From positions 62,001 to 126,000 of the forward strand of contig NZ_JACIJH010000007.1 of assembly GCF_014199295.1 (NCBI RefSeq): a stretch of 64,000 nucleotides of DNA. Direction: 5' to 3'. Source of the DNA: Sphingopyxis panaciterrulae. GTDB lineage: Bacteria > Pseudomonadota > Alphaproteobacteria > Sphingomonadales > Sphingomonadaceae. Below are positions 50,500 through 58,909 of this stretch, piece by piece. How positions within the stretch are numbered: position 1 is the first letter of the stretch; each line of letters opens with the position of its first letter. Position numbers and translations under genes: made by a program. The notes below the pieces were generated by a model. The model ran no database searches. It was not told the origin of the DNA and saw nothing but the letters and a program-made list of their open reading frames with translations.

Positions 50500-51969
50500 T
50501 CAGGCGCCCAGTTTCCGAAGATTGAGCCTGTTCCGGGGTATGATGACCGATTTCTGATGCGTGTAAAAGGCTTCTGCAGCGCGCCCGCCTTCGGCGCCGA
50601 CGCCCGATTCCCGGATGCCGCCAAAGGGCGCATGCAGGTCGCGCATCATCGGCGTGTTGCACCAGATGGTGCCGGCAGCGATGCGGTCCTGCGCCGTCAA
50701 TATCCGGTCGATGTCGCGGGACCAGGCATAGCCGACCAGCCCGAACCGCGAATCGTTGGCGATGCGATAGGCCTGTTCGTCGGTGTCGAACCGCATCAGC
50801 GACGCGAAGGGACCGAAAATCTCCTCCTGGCACAGGCGATGGCTGTTGGAATCGACTTCCGCCACGGTCGGGCTGAAATAGAAACCGCGGTCGAAGCCCT
50901 TTGGCCGCTCGCCGCCGACCAGGATGCGGGCGCCGCGGTCGGCGGCGTCGGGGACGAAACCCATCACATGCCGATAGTGATTGCGGTTGGCCAGCGGGCC
51001 GACTTCGGTATCCGGAGCGCGCGGGTCGCCGACGCATATGCGGCGGGCGCGTTCGACCAGCGCCTCGGTGAAGCGATCCGCGATGCCGCTCTGGACGAGG
51101 ATGCGCGAACCCGCCAGGCATTGCTGGCCATTGTTGCTGAAGATGCCGAGCAGGGCGCCGTCGAGCGCCTGATCGAAATCCGCATCGTCGAAAATGATGT
51201 TCGCCGACTTGCCACCCAATTCCATGATCGACGGCTTCAGATTTTCCCCGGCCGCCGCCATGATCCGGCGGCCGGTGTGGGTGCCGCCGGTAAAGGAAAT
51301 GCGGTCGGCGTGGGGATGGCGGACCAGCCGTTCGCCGACGCTGGCGCCGAAGCCGTTGACGAGATTGACGACGCCGGGGGGCAGGCCGGCGCCCTGGATC
51401 ACCTCGACCAGCCGGGTCAGCCCGAGCGGCGCCTGTTCCGCCGGCTTGAGGACGCAACTGTTCCCGAAAGCAATGGCGGAAGCGACCTTCATCGATCCCA
51501 GCGCCAACGGGGAATTCCAGGGCGAGATCAGGACCGCGACGCCCACCGGCTCCCGCCGCACGAGAGTCAGATAATCCCTGGCTTGCTCATATAGTTCGCC
51601 CGCCATCTGACCGATATAATCCGCAAAGAAGCGGAAATTGCCGGCGGCGCGTATCGCTGCTCCGTTGCGGATCTGCGCCAGCGGGATGCCGGTATTGGAA
51701 CATTCGATCTCGGCGATCTCGGCGGCCGCGGCCTCGATCGCATCGGCGCAGGCGCGTAATATCCGTTGCCGTTCCTCGACGCTCATCAGGCGCCAATCGC
51801 CGCGCTCGAAGGCGGCGCGCGCCGACGTCATCGCGCGCTCCACCAACGCCTCGTCCGCTTCGGGGATTTCGGCGATCACCTCTTCGTTGGCCGGGTTCAC
51901 CACGGGAATCGGCGCGCCCTGGCCGACGAGGGATTCCGAATCGATGATTGCGCTTGGTGTCCAGGTCAT
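50500..51969 (-). CDS. Aldehyde dehydrogenase family protein
   Basis: 489 residues from the ATG at 51969. The NAD-binding SPWNSPLALGSMKVASAIAFGNSCVLKPAEQAPL, the general base Glu in IMELGGKSANI and the catalytic Cys in NNGQQCLAGSRI are all present, as is the closing QEEIFGPFASLMRFDTDEQAYRIAND. It oxidises an aldehyde, probably an aromatic or semialdehyde product of the pathway, to the acid. Its start overlaps the stop of the maleate isomerase-like gene (ATGA); it is the last gene of this three-gene operon. Confidence 0.95.
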   Translation of the reverse strand: MTWTPSAIIDSESLVGQGAPIPVVNPANEEVIAEIPEADEALVERAMTSARAAFERGDWRLMSVEERQRILRACADAIEAAAAEIAEIECSNTGIPLAQIRNGAAIRAAGNFRFFADYIGQMAGELYEQARDYLTLVRREPVGVAVLISPWNSPLALGSMKVASAIAFGNSCVLKPAEQAPLGLTRLVEVIQGAGLPPGVVNLVNGFGASVGERLVRHPHADRISFTGGTHTGRRIMAAAGENLKPSIMELGGKSANIIFDDADFDQALDGALLGIFSNNGQQCLAGSRILVQSGIADRFTEALVERARRICVGDPRAPDTEVGPLANRNHYRHVMGFVPDAADRGARILVGGERPKGFDRGFYFSPTVAEVDSNSHRLCQEEIFGPFASLMRFDTDEQAYRIANDSRFGLVGYAWSRDIDRILTAQDRIAAGTIWCNTPMMRDLHAPFGGIRESGVGAEGGRAAEAFYTHQKSVIIPRNRLNLRKLGA

Positions 51970-52733
51970 TGCGAAGGTCCGGTCGGAAGGGCGGTGGCGG
52001 CAGCCAGGCGCGGACCCCAGTCCTCCACGGTCGGGGCGGAAATATTCGCTACGTCGCAGAGCCGCATGGCCAGACAATAGTTCGATGAGACCAGCGGCGG
52101 CCCCGATCGGCCGTGGGCGTCCGCGATCAGGCGCAGCGACGGCATGCCGGTGCCGCTCAGCAGGATCGCGTCGACCGGCAAGGCGCTCAGCGGCGCGGTC
52201 ACCCGGCCGGCATCCGTGCTGCCGAGGGCGTAAATGCCCCGCGTGTCGGCGATGGCCGTCTCGATCTCGCGTACCTCGGCGACCTCGAACCCTTCGGCCT
52301 GCCAGAAGGCCAGCGCCGCCTCTGCCAGCGCGCCCCGATAGGGAGAGGCCAGCGCGATGCGCCGTGCGCCCAGGGCCCGCAAATGCCAGGCGATGGCATC
52401 CGTCGCCGTCACGATCGGATAGCCGAAGCGGGCTTCCAGCGACGTGAGCATCGCAGCCTGAAAGCCCGGAGGCATCAGGTAGGACGACCCGGTGCAGCCG
52501 AAGCCGAAAACCGTCGGACGCAGCGTGTCGTATCGCGCCAGCGCGTCGGGCAGGCTCCACAGATATTCGCGCAGCCGGTCCAGCGATTCGGGCGCGGAGC
52601 TGGCCAGCCGCGTGGTCTGGAGGAGGGCGTTCTGCGGCAGCAATATCCGCATTTCCGCTTCGACGGTGGGATTAGCCTGCGGCGTTCCGATACCGATGAT
52701 TCCGGCGCGGCCATAGTCGTAGCAGGCGCTCAT
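51966..52733 (-). CDS. Maleate isomerase/arylmalonate decarboxylase-like protein (Asp/Glu racemase superfamily)
   Basis: 255 residues from the ATG at 52733. The fold is shown by GIIGIGTPQANPTVEAEMRILLP, the first Cys in FGFGCTGSSYL, and the second half DAILLSGTGMPSLRLIADAH. In two-Cys maleate isomerases the second site reads roughly S-C-T; here it is S-G-T, so the second Cys is missing. Activity may therefore differ from cis-trans isomerisation. It is coupled by ATGA to the FAD hydroxylase and to the aldehyde dehydrogenase. Confidence 0.8.
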   Translation of the reverse strand: MSACYDYGRAGIIGIGTPQANPTVEAEMRILLPQNALLQTTRLASSAPESLDRLREYLWSLPDALARYDTLRPTVFGFGCTGSSYLMPPGFQAAMLTSLEARFGYPIVTATDAIAWHLRALGARRIALASPYRGALAEAALAFWQAEGFEVAEVREIETAIADTRGIYALGSTDAGRVTAPLSALPVDAILLSGTGMPSLRLIADAHGRSGPPLVSSNYCLAMRLCDVANISAPTVEDWGPRLAAATALPTGPSQ

Positions 52734-53929
52734 GCGATCGCCGCCGCCTGGCGCAGGCCGGTGATCATCGACGTACGCAGCAAATGCTCGCGCGCCTTGT
52801 CGCGGTCGCCCGCGATCCGTTGCAACTCGCGCAGCATCTCGAGCCGGCGCGCGGGTGCGCGTTCCTGCATCCGGGCACGGTTCCGGTCGGCCTGGACGAG
52901 AATCTCCTGCTCCGCGATCGGTCGCCGCCGCCGTACATATCGGTCGAGCAGGTCGAGTGAGCCGCCGTTCGCGATATCGGCCAGCGTGGCCACCAATTCG
53001 TGCGCGTCGTGAATTCCGCCGTTCATTCCCATGCCGCCGGAGGGTGAATTCAGATGAGCGGCGTCTCCCGCCAGCACGATCCGGCCGTTGCGATAGCGAT
53101 CGACGATCCGCATGTGGATGCGATAGGGCCGGATTTCCTCCACCACATAGGGTTGGCCGGTCGGCACGATCTGTTGCAGCTTGCGCTCCACATTTTCCGG
53201 TTGCGTCGCTTCCTCTATGCTTTCGCCCGCGTCGGGATAAAGGCTGCAGCGCCACAGATCGGGCAGGCGCATGAGGCTGAAGGTGCCGCCTTCCTTCCAG
53301 ACATAATTGACGTTCGACAGGCCTTCCAGATGCTGGTCGAACGGAAAGCGCGTGGTCGCCAATATGGTGGTCTCCGGATAGGTCTTTCCTTCAAAGGCGG
53401 TGGCGACCATCCCACGAACCGTGCTGCGACCGCCGTCCGCGCCGATCAGGAAGCTGCCTTCGACTGTCCGCGACTCCCCCGCCGCATCCTCCGCGGTGAC
53501 GCGGACGCCGTCCGCGTCCTGCTCGGCGGCGATCACCTTCATCCCCATGGCCACGCGGCCGCCGCGTTCGACGATCTGCGCCATCAGGATTCGGCACAGC
53601 GTCGATTGCTTGCACTGAAGGCGATAGGGATGGCCGGTGTCGTCGGCGATGGTGCCGAGATCGAACACCACCCGTTCTCCGCCGGGATGGATGCGGATTT
53701 GCCAGGTCGGCGTGATCAGCCCCTGGGCAATCAGCGGCTGCGCCGCGCCCAGCCTGTCGAGCATGTCGAGCGAGGGCGGATGAAAGGTCGAGGCCCTGAG
53801 GTCGTCGGCGAGCCGGGTGTCGGCTTCGAGGACGAGGAAGGGGATTCCCTGCTCCTGCAGCAGGCGGGCCGCCGTCAGTCCGACCGGCCCCGCGCCCGCG
53901 ATGATGACTGGTTTGATCCGCTCTGCCAT
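52730..53929 (-). CDS. FAD-dependent aromatic hydroxylase-like monooxygenase
   Basis: 399 residues from the ATG at 53929. The FAD motif is VIIAGAGPVGLTAARLLQEQG, the DG motif SFLIGADGGRSTVRG, and the second FAD motif GRIVLAGDAAHLNSPSGGMGMNGGIHDAHEL, as in the p-hydroxybenzoate hydroxylase/PheA group. It should add a hydroxyl group to an activated aromatic ring using NAD(P)H and oxygen. It is the first gene of a three-gene operon divergent from the GntR regulator; the promoter lies in 53930-54131, near the palindrome GATGATTCATC at 53965-53975. Confidence 0.93.
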   Translation of the reverse strand: MAERIKPVIIAGAGPVGLTAARLLQEQGIPFLVLEADTRLADDLRASTFHPPSLDMLDRLGAAQPLIAQGLITPTWQIRIHPGGERVVFDLGTIADDTGHPYRLQCKQSTLCRILMAQIVERGGRVAMGMKVIAAEQDADGVRVTAEDAAGESRTVEGSFLIGADGGRSTVRGMVATAFEGKTYPETTILATTRFPFDQHLEGLSNVNYVWKEGGTFSLMRLPDLWRCSLYPDAGESIEEATQPENVERKLQQIVPTGQPYVVEEIRPYRIHMRIVDRYRNGRIVLAGDAAHLNSPSGGMGMNGGIHDAHELVATLADIANGGSLDLLDRYVRRRRPIAEQEILVQADRNRARMQERAPARRLEMLRELQRIAGDRDKAREHLLRTSMITGLRQAAAIA

Positions 53930-54131
53930 TTGGTTCTCGCTGATGTGATTTGTATTAGATATATGATGATTCATCGGGCGTAAATGGCTTGCTGCCGCCC
54001 AGCCCAAATCGCTGGTTCGTTTCGCCGGAATATGCTGTAGAAGATGGCGCGCCGCGATCGGGGCGGGCCACGGGGCCGATGACGCGGTCCTCCCGCCCTT
54101 CCTCGGCAGACGCAGAATTCGGGAGTCCTGA

Positions 54132-54908
54132 TTGTCCACCGGAAATCACGAAGGCATCGCCGTCGATCGCCAGCAGGCCATTCCGCTCTATCATCAGATA
54201 TTCCTGCAACTGCGCGAAGAGATCACCAGCGGCGAGCGCGCCTTCGGGTCCCGCCTGCCGACCGAGCAGGAATTGTCCGCGCAGTTCGGCGTGTCGCGCA
54301 TAACCGCGCGGCGCGCCCTCGACGAACTGGCTGCGCAAGACTTTGTGGAACGCAAGCGCCGGGTGGGAACGACCGTGGCCTTTCGCTCGCCAGCCAAGCC
54401 CTTTCAGGGGGACATCGACCAGGCGGTCGAATCGCTGCTGAATTTCGGCCGGTCGACGAAGGTGAAGCTGCTGGAAATGGAGCGGGTGCCCGCACGCGCG
54501 CCGATCGACGAGGCGTTGCGCGTCGAGGCGGGAACACCGCTGCTCCGCGTCGTCCGCGTCCGCACTTTCGATCGGCATCCGGTGGGTCATTTCGTCAGCT
54601 ATATTCCGGTCGATGTCGCCGGCCACATGACGCGCGCGAACCTGAAGACCACGCCGATGCTGGCGCTGATCGAACGCGCCGGCGTCCGGATCGGCGCGGC
54701 GCACCAGACGATCTCCGCAACCCTGGCCGACGCCGCGCTGTCGGCGGTGCTTCAGGTCGACATCGGCTCTCCGATCCTGCGCGTCAGCCGCACGGTGGAG
54801 GATAGGCAGGGTCAGCCGGTGCAGCATATTCTGGCCCAGTTCCGCCCGGACAAATATCAGATTCGGCTGGATCTTCATTCGCCGGCCATCGACGCGCAAC
54901 TGCTGTGA
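54132..54908 (+). CDS. GntR family regulator, HutC subfamily (UTRA domain)
   Basis: 258 residues from a TTG at 54132 with GGGAG seven bases upstream. The winged helix is IFLQLREEITSGERAFGSRLPTEQELSAQFGVSRITARRALDELAAQ (about 22-70) and the UTRA ligand domain follows, with HPVGHFVSYIPVDVAG and LQVDIGSPILRVSRTVEDRQGQPVQHILAQFRPDKY. It is divergent from the FAD hydroxylase operon, which it probably controls. Confidence 0.93.
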   Translation: MSTGNHEGIAVDRQQAIPLYHQIFLQLREEITSGERAFGSRLPTEQELSAQFGVSRITARRALDELAAQDFVERKRRVGTTVAFRSPAKPFQGDIDQAVESLLNFGRSTKVKLLEMERVPARAPIDEALRVEAGTPLLRVVRVRTFDRHPVGHFVSYIPVDVAGHMTRANLKTTPMLALIERAGVRIGAAHQTISATLADAALSAVLQVDIGSPILRVSRTVEDRQGQPVQHILAQFRPDKYQIRLDLHSPAIDAQLL

Positions 54909-54939
54909 CGCACCGCGCAACGACGGCCGGGAATCGACG

Positions 54940-56433
54940 TCAGCTATTTTCCCTCACGCCAAAGCGGCGGAGACGGAGGAAGGCATAGGCGTTCATGCCG
55001 ATGCTGATGAGCAGCACGGCGAAGGCCGACAGCAGGATGCGGCCGAGGACCACATAGGGCGCTTCCTTGCCATATTCGAACTTGGGGAAGTCGTCATACA
55101 TCGAGGAGTCCATGATCTCCCGCTGCAGATAGCGCGGCGTGAAAAACTGCTTCCATTCCTTCTGAAAGGCGAAAACCTTGTCCATATAGGCATTGTACCG
55201 GTCGGTGCTGTTGCCCGAAATCTCGTTCAGGGCGTTCTGCATCGCGACCGCGGGAGACAGAAGCTGGAACCAGCCGACGATCGCCTCCTGCCGTTCGAGC
55301 TGGCCGCGGAATTGCGCGAAGACCGGTTCGACGGCTTTCTCCAGGGCGTCCTGCCGGGCCAGAAAGACGGTCAGATAGGTTTCGGTTTCCTTTTCGGGCA
55401 GCATTTCGACATGGTCGGTGTAATAGGCCTTCGTCGTGTCGTCCTCCGCCTTTTCGGCGGCGATCGAGGCGTCCCGCATCGCGACCTTCAATTCCATCCG
55501 CGACGGTGCCGGATAGGCGGTGGTCGCCGTCAGGCTGATCAGCGCCGGCAGGACTACCACGATCAACAGCCATGCGCCCGACAGGATGGTCACATTGGTT
55601 TCCGACGACTTGTTCAGCGAATTGACGAAAACGCCGAGGCCGAACCAGAACAGCGAATAGATGAAGGTTGCGAGCAGGAACAGGCCGAAGCGGACCCAGG
55701 CGTCGGGATCGTCGAGCACGCCCAGCGCGGAGCCGGAGAACAGCATGGCGTACAGGCCGATGATCACGATGACCAGCATCAGCAGGGCGATGCGCGACAG
55801 CAGCTTGCCCGCCATGAAGGTTCGCAGCGACACCGGCTGAGTCATCGCCAGCGCCAGCGTTCCGCTTTCCTTTTCCCCCGACAGCATGTCGTAGGTGAGT
55901 GCGATGATGAACACGGGCAGCAGGAAAATGACGACGAAAGATATGTCGAAGGTGCCCGTCATCAGGTTGAGCGGATTTTCGATCTCGAAATTGTCGGACA
56001 TGTTGAATTTGTTCTTCATGTCCACCAGCGTGTAGTTGCGCTGAAGATCCATTTGCCCGACCGCGAAGGCGGCCAGACCGGTGGGCGGCAGGATCGCCAC
56101 CTCCTTCACCAGCTCGCCGCCGACCGCGCCGGCATTGGTGCCCTGCGGCGACTGACCCGGGCGCGGCGGCGCGTGGTTCACGGGAGCGAATACGCGCGGG
56201 ATGCCCCGCTCGGCGGTGAAACGTTCATAGGCGACCAACTGGTCTAGGACGCGCTGCTTGGCGGCCGCCTCGTCAGCCACCGCGACCACGGCGCTCTTGT
56301 TCTGGCGCTCGACGGCCCGCGTCCCGTTGTAGATGCCGAACACCATCGCCGCGGCCAGCAGGCCCAGCATGAACAATGTGGCCGGCGATTTCAGCAACTG
56401 CCGGACTTCATGCGAAAAGATTATCTTCAACAT
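54940..56433 (-). CDS. ABC-2 type transporter permease A
   Basis: 497 residues. One membrane helix near the N-terminus (residues about 17-36) is followed by a large soluble loop, then five hydrophobic helices from about 170 to 310, a second soluble part with a helical TTKAYYTDHVEMLPEKETETYL region, and a final helix (VVLGRILLSAFAVLLISIGMNAY). The GEKESGTLALAMTQPVSLRTFMAGKLLSRI motif is typical of ABC-2 permeases. It pairs with permease B, the two forming the channel for the ATPase 1.5 kb upstream. The cargo is unknown. Confidence 0.88.
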   Translation of the reverse strand: MLKIIFSHEVRQLLKSPATLFMLGLLAAAMVFGIYNGTRAVERQNKSAVVAVADEAAAKQRVLDQLVAYERFTAERGIPRVFAPVNHAPPRPGQSPQGTNAGAVGGELVKEVAILPPTGLAAFAVGQMDLQRNYTLVDMKNKFNMSDNFEIENPLNLMTGTFDISFVVIFLLPVFIIALTYDMLSGEKESGTLALAMTQPVSLRTFMAGKLLSRIALLMLVIVIIGLYAMLFSGSALGVLDDPDAWVRFGLFLLATFIYSLFWFGLGVFVNSLNKSSETNVTILSGAWLLIVVVLPALISLTATTAYPAPSRMELKVAMRDASIAAEKAEDDTTKAYYTDHVEMLPEKETETYLTVFLARQDALEKAVEPVFAQFRGQLERQEAIVGWFQLLSPAVAMQNALNEISGNSTDRYNAYMDKVFAFQKEWKQFFTPRYLQREIMDSSMYDDFPKFEYGKEAPYVVLGRILLSAFAVLLISIGMNAYAFLRLRRFGVRENS

Positions 56434-56445
56434 GATCTTTTTCCC

Positions 56446-57879
56446 TTATTGGGCGCGGAGCCGGCGGACGGCGGCGAAGGCAAAGGCCGCCATGAGCGCG
56501 CACCAGGCGGCGAGCAGGACGAGGTTCATCCGCTGGCCTTCGAAGGATTCCGAAAGCGTCGGGGGATTGTATCGATAGGGCTTCACCTTGCCGAACACCT
56601 CCTCGCCGGCGATGTACAGGGGGTCCTTCATCGTCGTGTTTTCGATTAGTTCGTTGTTCATCTGGCGGATCATGCCGATGCGAAAATCCTGCACCGTCTG
56701 ATTGAAGCGCTCCTGGTCGACGAGCCCGGTGCCCGACGTGGCCATCGAGAGCGACCGTAGCGGGATCAGCGGCGACAGCAGGCCGAACCGGTCCTGGACC
56801 GCCTGCTGACGAAAGAAGGTCTCGCGCAATTGTCCCAGGAACTTCTGGTAGATCGCATAGTCGCGATCCTCGATGATCTGCATGGAATAGGCGACCCAGT
56901 AGATGGGCAGGTCCCGGACGCTGGCGACCTTATATTGCTTCAGCAATTGGCGCCGGGCGGTTTCGATATGCCGCCCCTGCGGCAGCGCCAGCAGGCCCTT
57001 TGCGCCCTTCATGCCCTCCAGGCTGGTTTGCCGCGCCAGATGATAGAATTCGGAATAGGTGGGGGTCGGCGTCACCATCTTCGATATGTCCGCCGCCGCC
57101 TTGGGCAGGATGAACGTCGCCATCGCCCAGAAGCCGATCAGCGCGATCAGCGCCCCCTTTGCCGTGCGCGCGACGGCGGATACCCCCAGCGTGAGGAACA
57201 GGAAGGCGAGCGCATAGAGCAGATAGAAAAGGAGCAGCAGCAGGCCGCGTTGCCCGACCTGGGCATTGTCGCCGGGCAAGCCGAAGGTCAGAACGCCGAC
57301 GCCGATCAGGATGGCCGGCAGCGCGACAAGGCCGACCGCCGCCGACGTGCCGAGCAATTTGCCGAGCAAGAGAGTCCGGCTGCTCACGCCGAGGCTCATG
57401 ACCTGCCGCAACGTGCCGCTTTCCCTTTCGCCGGCAAAGGCCGAAAAGCCCATCAGGACGATGAGGAGCGGCAGCAGGACCTGCAGCGTCATCGCAGGCG
57501 TCAGGTCGCCGAACCGCGACACGGCGCCATTGTCCTGCGCCGGGCGGTTCTGGGCGAAATTGGTCTTGTGCGCTTCCAGCCAGACGACCGATCCCGCATA
57601 ATTGCCGATGCCATTGTCGAAAAAGGCCAGCGTCCCCTGCGGCTTATAGGCATAATTGCCGAAATGGGCGGCGGTGTGCGGGTTCTTCTTGTCCTGGCTC
57701 AGCCATTGTTCATTGTCCCGCGCCTGCGAGGCTTCCTGGATCGAATGGAGCGACTGATAGCGCTGATACCCCGTGAGGAACGAGGTCATGAGCAGCAGCA
57801 GCATGATGACGATGGCCCATTTGAAGCGGCCGTCGCGGATCAGGCAGATGAATTCCTTGCGGGCGATGTCCCTTATCAT
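56446..57879 (-). CDS. ABC-2 type transporter permease B (DUF3526-like)
   Basis: 477 residues, built like permease A: an N-terminal helix (WAIVIMLLLLMTSFLTGY), a soluble loop, a helix bundle with GERESGTLRQVMSLGVSSRTLLLGKLLGT, a second soluble loop and a final helix. The two permeases are diverged copies of one design. It lies 12 bases upstream of permease A and 10 bases downstream of the ATPase gene. Confidence 0.88.
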   Translation of the reverse strand: MIRDIARKEFICLIRDGRFKWAIVIMLLLLMTSFLTGYQRYQSLHSIQEASQARDNEQWLSQDKKNPHTAAHFGNYAYKPQGTLAFFDNGIGNYAGSVVWLEAHKTNFAQNRPAQDNGAVSRFGDLTPAMTLQVLLPLLIVLMGFSAFAGERESGTLRQVMSLGVSSRTLLLGKLLGTSAAVGLVALPAILIGVGVLTFGLPGDNAQVGQRGLLLLLFYLLYALAFLFLTLGVSAVARTAKGALIALIGFWAMATFILPKAAADISKMVTPTPTYSEFYHLARQTSLEGMKGAKGLLALPQGRHIETARRQLLKQYKVASVRDLPIYWVAYSMQIIEDRDYAIYQKFLGQLRETFFRQQAVQDRFGLLSPLIPLRSLSMATSGTGLVDQERFNQTVQDFRIGMIRQMNNELIENTTMKDPLYIAGEEVFGKVKPYRYNPPTLSESFEGQRMNLVLLAAWCALMAAFAFAAVRRLRAQ

Positions 57880-57889
57880 GGCGCGCCCC

Positions 57890-58594
57890 TCAATATTTCA
57901 TTTCTTCGAGGTAGATTTGCTCGACCTCGGCGTGGCTGACCTGATCGGAGTTCATCTCCCGCACCAGTTCGCCCCGCCGCATGATGCCGAGGCGGGTTCC
58001 GGTCTGCTTGGCGCGGAACAGGTCGTGCGTCACCATCAGGATGGCGACCCCGGTCGATTTCAGGTCCAGCAACAGCTCGGAAAACTCGTTGCTGCTCTTG
58101 GGATCGAGGCCCGAGGTCGGTTCGTCGAGAAGGATCGCCCGGGCCTGCTTCGCCAGCGCGATGGCGATGCCCACCTTCTGGCGCATGCCCTTCGAATAGC
58201 CGTCGATATTCTGCTCGACCGCCTCGCGTTGCAGGCCGCACTCGTCGAGCAGGCTGCGATATTTCGCCTCGTCATAGTCGTGCCCGCCGAGCTTCGAGAA
58301 ATAACGCAGATTCTCGAGGCCCGTCATGTTCCGGTACAGCATGACGTTTTCGGGGATATAGGCTATGCATTTCTTGGTTTCGAGCGGCTGCTGCTGGACA
58401 TCGATGCCATTGATCAGCGCCTGGCCGCCAGTCGGCTGGATGAAGCCGAGAAAGCAGTTGACCGTCGTCGTCTTGCCGGCGCCGTTTGCCCCGAGCATGC
58501 AATAGATCTCGCCGGCCCCGACCTTGAGGTCCAAGCCCTTCAAGGCGACGTTGGAGCCATATTCTTTGCGTAACTGGATAGCCTCGAGCATCAT
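57890..58594 (-). CDS. ABC transporter ATP-binding protein
   Basis: 234 residues. Walker A is MLGANGAGKTTTVNCFLG, the signature is degenerate (DGYSKGMRQKVGIAIALAKQ, SKGM in place of SGGQ), and Walker B is ARAILLDEPTSGLDP. It drives the two ABC-2 permeases encoded directly downstream. It is the first gene of the operon; the promoter at 58826-58853 reads into it with a leader of about 220 bases. Confidence 0.93.
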   Translation of the reverse strand: MMLEAIQLRKEYGSNVALKGLDLKVGAGEIYCMLGANGAGKTTTVNCFLGFIQPTGGQALINGIDVQQQPLETKKCIAYIPENVMLYRNMTGLENLRYFSKLGGHDYDEAKYRSLLDECGLQREAVEQNIDGYSKGMRQKVGIAIALAKQARAILLDEPTSGLDPKSSNEFSELLLDLKSTGVAILMVTHDLFRAKQTGTRLGIMRRGELVREMNSDQVSHAEVEQIYLEEMKY

Positions 58595-58825
58595 GGTTCC
58601 TTGCTATTCATATCGGATTGGACCGGCCAGAAAGGCCGCGACGTCTTCGGGAGCCGGCTCGCCGGCGCGGCCTCGATAAGGGGGGTAAGGGGGCGCAGCC
58701 ATCGATCGTCCGCTGGCGGCGCCGCGGCGGCATAGCCGGAACCGTGCCGGATCATCACAATCGCCTCTCCCTGGCCGGTTCGCCGGCGCACCGCACCTGC
58801 CAACACATCATGTTATCACATTGAC

Positions 58826-58857
58826 ATAATGACATGTGTAATGGAGTTGTCAACTCC
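58826..58857 (-). promoter_or_regulatory. Candidate promoter and operators of the ABC-2 operon
   Basis: On the minus strand TTGACA (58853-58848) and CATTAT (58831-58826) are 16 bases apart. GGAGTTGTCAACTCC (58843-58857) is an inverted repeat over the -35. A longer imperfect repeat (CATGTTAT/ATAATGACATG, about 58809-58835) covers the -10. The remaining 58595-58909 gap holds nothing recognisable. Confidence 0.6.
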
Positions 58858-58909
58858 CTCTCCGCTCGCCTCGGGGTCGTCGGTGCGCGTGGCTGGGTAA
58901 GAGCTGCGA

